DNA from: Balneolales bacterium
GTDB taxonomy: Bacteria > Bacteroidota > Rhodothermia > Balneolales > Natronogracilivirgulaceae
Direction of reading: 5' to 3'
DNA: 5,020 nt
Assembly (NCBI GenBank): GCA_007133875.1
Contig: SLLW01000223.1
Span: forward strand, 1 to 5,020
In this document: positions 1 through 5,020 of the stretch, in pieces
Numbering within the stretch: the stretch's first letter is position 1
Layout of the letters: each line of letters begins with the position of its first letter
Position numbers and translations under genes: made by a program
Notes under the pieces: generated by a model
Databases searched by the model: none
What the model was told of the DNA's origin: nothing
What the model saw: only the letters and a program-made list of their open reading frames with translations

Positions 1-1
1 C

Positions 2-1333
2 GATCACCGGTATTTTGAATCGATGTACGGCATTGAACGCGAAGATCTGGTCATGCTCGAGGGAAATGCTGAATTGAAAGAGGGAAACGAATCCGACCGG
101 GCAGCCTATGAGGATCTGCGTGACCTGATCGATAGTGGTTCAATCCACCACTCTGATTCGGAGGAGTGGGACGAGATCACCGGACTCATTGAATTGGACA
201 ACTTTCGCGATTATCAAATAGCCAATATTTACTATCGAAATACCGACTGGCCGGGCAATAACATCGATTTCTGGCGAAAACGGACCAACGGCCCGCAAGA
301 CGAAGCTCCCAAAGGCCATGATGGCCGATGGCGATGGCTGATGTACGATACCGATTTCGGATTCAATCTGGATTATGACTATGTACAGGGAGCCGATGAG
401 CGTGCCCGGCATAATACGCTCGCCTTTGCCATTGACGGTTCACACCATCATTGGCCCAACCCCCAATGGTCGGTTGCCATGCTGAGGGGGGCGTTACGAA
501 ACCCGGAATTCAAAAATGATTTCATTAATCGTTTTGCCGATCTGCTCAACTCCTCCTTTTCAGAAGAACGGGTTCTGGAGGAGATAGCGAGCATGTATGA
601 CGTATTGAAACCCCACATGGAAGAGCATATTCGCCGATGGAGGGGGCCCGAAACGATGCAGGAGTGGGAAGGGCAGGTGGAACTGATGCGAGACTTCGCC
701 AGGGAACGGCCGGCGGCGCAAAGGGAACATATCCGTCGTTTTTTCGAACTGCCGGGATTGTACGATCTTGAACTGGATGTATCTCATCCCGATGCCGGTT
801 ATATTACCGTTCATTCCCTTGATGTGAAACCGGGAGGGGTTGGTATTGCGGATGACCCCTGGCCATGGACCGGATCATACTTCCGGGAGGTCCCGCTTAC
901 GATTACGGCACATCCATCAGAGGGTGTTGATTTTGTCGGATGGGAGGGGAGTGATGAAATGGGCAGCACGATCGAGGTCAATCCCCATGAAGGCAATCTC
1001 TCTGTCAAGGCGATATTTACCGGGGATGGCCTGGCGGCTGATGATGGACGGGAGGATCGTGACCGGCCCGCCGCTTTCCGTGTGGATGCACCGAGGCCTA
1101 ACCCCTTCAATCATCAAACCATGCTCACCGTTTTTTTGCCGGAGGAACAACACGTGCGTTTAACGGTCTATTCTGTTGATGGGCGGCGAATAGGGGTTTT
1201 ACATGACAGCAGCCTGCAATATGGAACGCATACTCTTCGAATAAATGCATCGGGGTGGGCAAGCGGTGTCTATATTACCGTATTGGAAGCAGGGCCCTAT
1301 CGGAAAACCTTTCCCGTTACCCTCATTAAATAG
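2..1333 (+). CDS. CotH-type kinase-like protein with C-terminal T9SS sorting domain (5' end missing)
   Basis: The reading frame is open from the window edge, so the gene starts upstream; the first ATG in frame (position 23) lies inside a conserved stretch (DHRYFES-MYGIE) and is not taken as the start. Residue numbers below count from that Met. Residues 1-245 match the C-terminal half of CotH proteins: the NFRDYQIANIYYRNTDWPGN segment (60-79), NIDFWRKR (80-87) and GRWRWLMYDTDFGFN (101-115), whose DxDFG acidic cluster resembles the metal-binding site of the atypical kinase fold. Residues about 258-333 (VGWEGS, then a beta-rich stretch ending VKAIFTGDG) look like a divergent InlB B-repeat. A charged linker (339-349) leads to a type A T9SS sorting domain (352-436) with PRPNPFN, YSVDGRRI and GWASGVYITV. 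Bacillus CotH phosphorylates spore-coat proteins; here export and anchoring at the cell surface through T9SS is inferred, and the substrate is unknown. The N-terminal catalytic half cannot be judged. Confidence 0.88.
   Translation, partial: DHRYFESMYGIEREDLVMLEGNAELKEGNESDRAAYEDLRDLIDSGSIHHSDSEEWDEITGLIELDNFRDYQIANIYYRNTDWPGNNIDFWRKRTNGPQDEAPKGHDGRWRWLMYDTDFGFNLDYDYVQGADERARHNTLAFAIDGSHHHWPNPQWSVAMLRGALRNPEFKNDFINRFADLLNSSFSEERVLEEIASMYDVLKPHMEEHIRRWRGPETMQEWEGQVELMRDFARERPAAQREHIRRFFELPGLYDLELDVSHPDAGYITVHSLDVKPGGVGIADDPWPWTGSYFREVPLTITAHPSEGVDFVGWEGSDEMGSTIEVNPHEGNLSVKAIFTGDGLAADDGREDRDRPAAFRVDAPRPNPFNHQTMLTVFLPEEQHVRLTVYSVDGRRIGVLHDSSLQYGTHTLRINASGWASGVYITVLEAGPYRKTFPVTLIK
1076..1330 (+). 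other. T9SS type A C-terminal sorting domain (within the CotH-like protein)
   Basis: The last 85 residues form the Ig-like domain that directs proteins through the type IX secretion system in Bacteroidota and relatives. Visible signature elements are the PNPFN motif at its start, a beta strand LTVFLPEE, a second strand RLTVYSVDGRRI, the turn YGTHTLRINASGWASG and the closing strands VYITVLEAG and KTFPVTLIK. In known systems this domain is cleaved after outer-membrane passage and the cargo is attached to the surface or released. The T9SS machinery itself is not encoded in this window. Confidence 0.85.
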
Positions 1334-1394
1334 CAAAACCCGTTCGGAAATAGAAAAGCGTGTTACGTGACGGGTACCCTTGTTCAGGAAGTGC

Positions 1395-1423
1395 AAAGCC
1401 CGTCCGGTCAAGGACGGGCTTTT
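1395..1423 (+). terminator. Intrinsic terminator, probably bidirectional
   Basis: An 11-bp perfect inverted repeat (AAAGCCCGTCC at 1395-1405 and GGACGGGCTTT at 1412-1422) encloses a 6-nt loop GGTCAA and ends in TTTT (1420-1423). It lies about 60 bases after the CotH-like stop codon and about 50 bases beyond the stop of the convergent peptidase gene. Read on the minus strand, the AAA at 1395-1397 gives a short U-run, so the hairpin could stop both transcripts. The U-tract is stronger in the + direction. Confidence 0.85.
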
Positions 1424-1475
1424 GAGGGGAGGGTATGGTATGGGTTATAAACAGGTCAGATCAGAATTTATTGTA

Positions 1476-3575
1476 TTACTCTGATGGACCTGCACCAATA
1501 TAACGTAATAACCACTGGTTAAATTCCCCGAACCAATGGATAGAATTTTGTGGAGAAAGGATCCAGTGGTTCTCGTCAGGGTAGTAAACCAGTCGTGCAT
1601 CAAGGCCCTTACCTTTATAGACGCCATAGACTTCCAACCCGTGTGATATTGGAACCCGGTAGTCTCTTTCACCGTGGATAACCAGCATCGGAGTTGAAAA
1701 ATATTCGGCATGAATTGCGGGATTCCACTCCTGAAGATTTTTTAGTCCGTCCCAGGGTGCACCGCTGTACGCCTCCTTCCGGTGGTAGGTCACATCGGCG
1801 GCAAATTGGGTCATGATATTGTAGACTCCGGCATGGTTGATCAGGGCCTGGTACCGGTCGGTCTGGCCGGCGATCCAGCTCACCATATATCCGCCATAAC
1901 TTCCGCCTGCGGCTGCGGTGCGTTCCGGGTCTATGTAGGATTTTTCCTCCATGTAATCGGTGGCTTTCATAATATCACGGTATGGAAGATCGGAGTGTTG
2001 TCCGTGTATGGACTTTGTGAACTCCTGGCCGAAACTGCTTGAACCGTGAAAATTTGGCATCACTACGACATAACCGGGAGCAGCAAAAAGCTGGGCATTC
2101 CAACGGAAGTGGAAATCATCACCAAATATTCCATGGGGGCCACCATGTATCTGAACCAGCAGCGGCCATTTTTTTTCTTCGTCAAAATCAGGGGGATACA
2201 CCACGAACATCTGGATTTCAGCGCCATTGGCTCCTTCGTATGTTATATTTTCAACCCGCCCAAGTCGGGTATCATCCATGATATCGTTGTTAAAATGTGT
2301 GACCTGGTTCAGCATGCGGCCGTTTGTACGAATCCGGAAGAGTTCGGGGGCCCGGGTTAACGATCTGTGCACAAAAACGAGTTGATTGCCGGCGAGTACC
2401 GCACCGGAATTGGTACCGCCCCGGTGTATTTCGGTAGTGCGGTCCCGGCGGATGTCATAGGAAAAGAGAGATGTCTTGCCGCGATCCTGTGCAACGAAAT
2501 AGATTTCGCGGCTGTTTTCGGACCAGATGAAATTTGAAGGCGAGAGGTCGATCTCCTCATGCATCACTTTTTCGATCACTTGCCGGTCACCACGCTCCCG
2601 GTCATAAAATACAAGGCGGGTCCGGTCGGCATAAAAATCGGTACTCCGCTGCATTCCGTAGAGCAGCGTGGATCCGTCAGGACTATAGGCCGGACTCAGG
2701 TCGTTGGCAGGGTTCTCTTCGGTGATGTTGGTGAGCTCCCCGCTTCCATTGGCAGGAACCAGAAAAATGTCATAGTTCAAGTATTCATAAGGAGGCGGAT
2801 TGCTGTTGGCTGATACGGCAATTTCAGAGCCGTCCGGGGAGATGTCGTATTGCGGTGCGCCCATCATCGCAAAATACCTTGTAGATCCCGGCATGAGATC
2901 CGTCACTTCGCCGGTTTCCACATTAAGTTTGAATAAACGCGGATAGCGGCCGTCGGTCAGCCACCGGTCCCAGTGGCGGTAGATACGATTTTCGGTAACT
3001 TTGGCACTGACCTTATCCTCCTCTTTTCTATCGAGCATCTCCTTTAATTTGTCAAAGTCCCCGTCATAACCGGGCAGAACCGATGCAGAAAAGGCGATAT
3101 GTTTCCCATCGGGAAACCATTTCGGAGCAGATACCGAAACCGGCAGATCGGTTTTCCGGGCCGCTTCACCACCATCTGCCGGAATGACATACAGCTGCGA
3201 TGGCGATCCGTCGCGTCCGGATACAAAGGCCACGCGGGATCCATCCGGACTCCAGGTGGGCTGCCCATCAGACTCCTGAGTTGTAAATTGCCGGGTTTTT
3301 TCATCCTCGAAGGAATGGATAAAGAGGTTGGTCGAGGAGTTGTTTTTTTCGATATCGTATTTTGTGACGGGGAAAACCAGTTTGTTTCCGTCCGGTGATG
3401 CGTCCGGTGACCCGATCCTCTGTAACTGCCACAGTTTTTCTGCCGTCAGCAGATCCGCATCCGGCCCATCATTACTGGTGCTCAGGGCGTTGGAGGTGAA
3501 CGACAGGCTAATAATAAGAGTCAGAAGGAAAAGTCCTGACAGATAATGGTTGTTGTAATTTTGGTGATATTTCAT
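1476..3575 (-). CDS. Exported S9-family serine peptidase (DPP5/acylaminoacyl-peptidase-like)
   Basis: This 699-residue protein is full length for a bacterial S9 (prolyl oligopeptidase clan) enzyme. Residues 1 to about 30 form a signal peptide with hydrophobic core LFLLTLIISLSF, likely cut near the SNALS segment; there is no lipobox cysteine. Residues about 50-430 form the beta-propeller that gates substrate access, marked by recurring (S/F)PDG turns at about 60, 109, 154, 246 and 298. Residues about 440-699 are the alpha/beta hydrolase: oxyanion-hole HGGPHG (477-482), nucleophile Ser559 in GGSYGGYM, Asp638 in HGERDYRVP and His670 in DENHW. All three triad residues are present. The family removes dipeptides or acylated residues from short peptides; the SGAPWD and DENHWIL segments recall DPP5-like enzymes, but specificity is not settled by sequence. 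The start is the ATG at 3575, directly before the signal peptide; no Shine-Dalgarno is visible, as is common in Bacteroidota. It follows tyrA after 33 bp on the same strand and may be cotranscribed. Confidence 0.93.
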   Translation of the reverse strand: MKYHQNYNNHYLSGLFLLTLIISLSFTSNALSTSNDGPDADLLTAEKLWQLQRIGSPDASPDGNKLVFPVTKYDIEKNNSSTNLFIHSFEDEKTRQFTTQESDGQPTWSPDGSRVAFVSGRDGSPSQLYVIPADGGEAARKTDLPVSVSAPKWFPDGKHIAFSASVLPGYDGDFDKLKEMLDRKEEDKVSAKVTENRIYRHWDRWLTDGRYPRLFKLNVETGEVTDLMPGSTRYFAMMGAPQYDISPDGSEIAVSANSNPPPYEYLNYDIFLVPANGSGELTNITEENPANDLSPAYSPDGSTLLYGMQRSTDFYADRTRLVFYDRERGDRQVIEKVMHEEIDLSPSNFIWSENSREIYFVAQDRGKTSLFSYDIRRDRTTEIHRGGTNSGAVLAGNQLVFVHRSLTRAPELFRIRTNGRMLNQVTHFNNDIMDDTRLGRVENITYEGANGAEIQMFVVYPPDFDEEKKWPLLVQIHGGPHGIFGDDFHFRWNAQLFAAPGYVVVMPNFHGSSSFGQEFTKSIHGQHSDLPYRDIMKATDYMEEKSYIDPERTAAAGGSYGGYMVSWIAGQTDRYQALINHAGVYNIMTQFAADVTYHRKEAYSGAPWDGLKNLQEWNPAIHAEYFSTPMLVIHGERDYRVPISHGLEVYGVYKGKGLDARLVYYPDENHWILSPQNSIHWFGEFNQWLLRYIGAGPSE

Positions 3576-3608
3576 AGATAGGGAATGGTTTTGGACTTTC
3601 GGGGGTAA

Positions 3609-4742
3609 TCAGCCGAAACGATCGGCCAGTCGGTTGATCATATAGCTGCTCTCCTCAAGTGCCTGCTCTGCAAAATCGCCAAAGAATTCAGCGATATTCC
3701 GGAATTCACGGATGAAACCATTTCGGTCGTTATTTTTGACCAGTTCGGCAAGTTTCTCATGGTGTTCCAGAAATTCGATCAAAAGCGTCCGGCGTTCGAA
3801 ATTGGAGAAGACAATATCGGCATACAGTTCGGCATCCTGGGCAAAAATCCGGCCCGTCATCATGAGCTCGGCGCGGTAAATGGGGCTTGAAAAATCGGCC
3901 ATCTCCTCAGGTTTGAGGTCAAATTCCCGCATGAAGGAGCCGTGCAGCAGTGCAACAAAGTGGCGCAGCCCTTGAATCAGGTGCATGGCACGGTCGTGCT
4001 GCTCCGGATCCACAAATTTCAATCGCAGGCCCCAAAGGCGAAACTGTTCCAGCATCCATTCGTAAGCCGATTCGTCCCGGCCATGGCATACCATCATCAG
4101 CTGTTTCGAAACATTGGTTACATCCGGGCCGTGCATAGGATGAAGCGCCGCAACCGGACCATCGTGCGCATTCATCATGGCATCCAGAATGTGCGATTTG
4201 TTGCTGGTAAAATCGGCAAGGATTGTCTTTTTGCTGAGATACGGGCCAATCCGTTCAATCGTTTCTTCGGTAATTTTGATGGGGACCGTGATTATCACCA
4301 GATCCTTGTTTTTGGTCAGTTCAGCGACGCGATCCCAGTCATCCCGTTCAAGAATATCCACACTATGACCGGAAGCATTGGATATGCGGGCATAAAGCGA
4401 ACCCATTCCGCCGCCGCCGCCGACCATCAGGATATTTTTGGATCCGGCTTTGGTCCGCGGAAAGGTGTTGCCGGATTGGTATGCCCGGGAGGAGCTCATG
4501 ATCATCCGCAGAAAATCACCGGCCCATTCGGAGTCCAGGCCAAGTTTCTTCGCATTCTCCCGGAATTGCGTTATTTTTTCATTTTCCCGGTTGGCGACAA
4601 AAATGGGCAGATTCTTTTCGATTTTGGTATCGATCACTTTTTTAACCGTATCGTTGCGCTCTCGCAGGAGTCGCAGTATCTCGTCATCTATCTCGTCGAT
4701 ACGATCGCGAAAAACATTCAAACTTTGCTGATTATCATTCAT
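3609..4742 (-). CDS. tyrA: Bifunctional chorismate mutase/prephenate dehydrogenase (T-protein)
   Basis: This cytoplasmic enzyme converts chorismate to prephenate and then, with NAD+, to 4-hydroxyphenylpyruvate in tyrosine synthesis. Its 377 residues closely match the length and domain order of E. coli T-protein (373). Residues 1-90 are an AroQ-type chorismate mutase with the expected Arg12 (FRDRIDEID), Arg29, Lys40 and Arg52-Glu53 (NRENE). Residues 103-200 form the Rossmann fold, with GGGGGMG at 108-114 and the acidic end of the second strand in ILERDDWD. The dehydrogenase part keeps His201 in LHPMHGPD (E. coli catalytic His197), His261 in GLRHF (His257), and SSPIYR...GR298 (Arg294, prephenate binding). 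These correspondences come from a manual alignment with the remembered E. coli sequence. The ATG at 4742 lies 11 residues before the first chorismate mutase motif, as expected; no clear Shine-Dalgarno precedes it. It is divergent from uvrB and 33 bp upstream of the S9 peptidase gene. Confidence 0.96.
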   Translation of the reverse strand: MNDNQQSLNVFRDRIDEIDDEILRLLRERNDTVKKVIDTKIEKNLPIFVANRENEKITQFRENAKKLGLDSEWAGDFLRMIMSSSRAYQSGNTFPRTKAGSKNILMVGGGGGMGSLYARISNASGHSVDILERDDWDRVAELTKNKDLVIITVPIKITEETIERIGPYLSKKTILADFTSNKSHILDAMMNAHDGPVAALHPMHGPDVTNVSKQLMMVCHGRDESAYEWMLEQFRLWGLRLKFVDPEQHDRAMHLIQGLRHFVALLHGSFMREFDLKPEEMADFSSPIYRAELMMTGRIFAQDAELYADIVFSNFERRTLLIEFLEHHEKLAELVKNNDRNGFIREFRNIAEFFGDFAEQALEESSYMINRLADRFG

Positions 4743-4824
4743 TGGTACTTTTTTGTGATACTTCTCATCAATACTTGTAATGAAAAGACGTTATTCTGAT
4801 CTAATATAGCGTGAGTGATGGGCA

Positions 4825-4840
4825 CCATGCATCGGCATGG
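4825..4840. repeat. Short perfect inverted repeat in the tyrA-uvrB intergenic region
   Basis: CCATGC (4825-4830) and GCATGG (4835-4840) are perfect inverted copies around the 4-nt centre ATCG. The element lies about 83 bases upstream of tyrA and about 56 bases upstream of the preferred uvrB start. It could be an operator for either divergent gene or a small hairpin in the uvrB leader. A 6-bp match of this kind can arise by chance, and no U-run follows it, so it is not a terminator. Elsewhere in 4743-4895 I see AT-rich stretches (for example TAATAT near 4803) but no promoter I can support. Confidence 0.3.
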
Positions 4841-4895
4841 CGAAACCGCATAACGGATGTAAAATGTAATGATTTCTTAAATGGAAAAGGAACAA

Positions 4896-5020
4896 ATGTC
4901 TGATTTCAAACTGGTCTCACCTTACCAGCCGGCAGGTGATCAGCCGGCGGCAATCGAAGAGTTGGTGAAAGGTGTCGAGGGCGATGACCGATATCAGACG
5001 CTGCTTGGCATAACCGGATC
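4896..5020 (+). CDS. uvrB: UvrABC excision nuclease subunit B, N-terminal fragment (3' end missing)
   Basis: UvrB is the ATP-dependent DNA-damage verification subunit of nucleotide excision repair; UvrA loads it onto lesions and it then recruits UvrC. The visible 41 complete codons carry the near-invariant UvrB N-terminus: [20 protein letters not shown] (the Q-motif-like adenine-binding region) and QTLLGITG, the first part of the Walker A loop, cut before its GKT by the window edge. Two in-frame ATGs are possible. The one at 4896 ([10 protein letters not shown]) has AAGGAA a few bases upstream and gives the usual short lead-in, so I prefer it. The one at 4881 (MEKEQMSDF) would add five residues and has no Shine-Dalgarno. 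The gene is transcribed away from tyrA, and nothing visible shows SOS control. Confidence 0.95.
   Translation, partial: MSDFKLVSPYQPAGDQPAAIEELVKGVEGDDRYQTLLGITG

Noticed and set aside
23..25. ATG at 23 as the true start of the CotH-like gene.
   Set aside because: The frame stays open to the window edge, and the codons before it encode DHRYFES, which belongs to the conserved CotH core, so the gene begins upstream.
1338..1379. ACCCGT (1338-1343) paired with ACGGGT (1370-1375), and the palindrome GGGTACCC (1372-1379), as a second terminator or operator.
   Set aside because: The stem is only 6 bp with a 26-nt loop and no U-run, and the 8-bp palindrome alone is expected by chance. The hairpin at 1395-1423 is far stronger.
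4408..4422. A (CCG)5 triplet run that could be a phase-variable microsatellite in tyrA.
   Set aside because: It encodes the glycines of the GGGGGMG nucleotide-binding loop, which selection explains. A triplet repeat also would not shift the frame.
3942..4799. A 285-codon open frame on the + strand opposite tyrA.
   Set aside because: It lies almost wholly antisense to a clearly conserved tyrA, its translation shows no recognisable domain, and its length follows from the codon bias of the opposite strand.
4743..4895. Possible Bacteroidota-type promoters (TTG ... TAnnTTTG) for tyrA and uvrB.
   Set aside because: Neither strand has a convincing -7 box at suitable spacing from a -33 TTG. The AT-rich candidates near 4803 and 4860 match too poorly to annotate.

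Overview
The window looks like ordinary chromosome from a Bacteroidota-type bacterium, most likely the Balneolota/Rhodothermota side. The main clue is a C-terminal type IX secretion (T9SS) sorting domain of the 'PNPFN...G...L..G.Y' kind on the first gene. Weak or absent Shine-Dalgarno sequences and a GC content near 50% by eye fit this. The phylum assignment is an inference from these traits and was not tested by a search.

Layout: (1) Positions 2-1333, + strand, hold the 3' part of a large exported protein. It has a CotH-type kinase-like domain, an InlB B-repeat-like beta domain and a T9SS sorting domain; its 5' end lies outside the window. (2) Positions 1334-1475 form a short convergent intergenic region with a strong 11-bp hairpin that can serve as terminator for both flanking genes. 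(3) Positions 3575-1476, - strand, encode a complete exported S9-family serine peptidase: signal peptide, beta-propeller with SPDG repeats, and alpha/beta hydrolase domain with an intact Ser-Asp-His triad. (4) Positions 4742-3609, - strand, encode a complete bifunctional chorismate mutase/prephenate dehydrogenase (T-protein, TyrA), 33 bp upstream of the peptidase gene and on the same strand. (5) Positions 4743-4895 are a divergent intergenic region with a small perfect inverted repeat. (6) From 4896 (or 4881) to the window end, + strand, is the start of uvrB, the excision-repair helicase subunit, cut just before its Walker A lysine.

The genes do not form one pathway. tyrA and the peptidase gene may share a transcript because of their spacing. 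The CotH protein and the peptidase are both predicted to be exported, by different routes: the first across the outer membrane by T9SS, the second probably to the periplasm through Sec. I found no mobile element, CRISPR array, RNA gene or new multi-gene system. The points most worth a second look are the E. coli-like T-protein in a Bacteroidota-like background, with a changed residue at a known tyrosine-feedback position, and the T9SS-exported CotH kinase-like protein.
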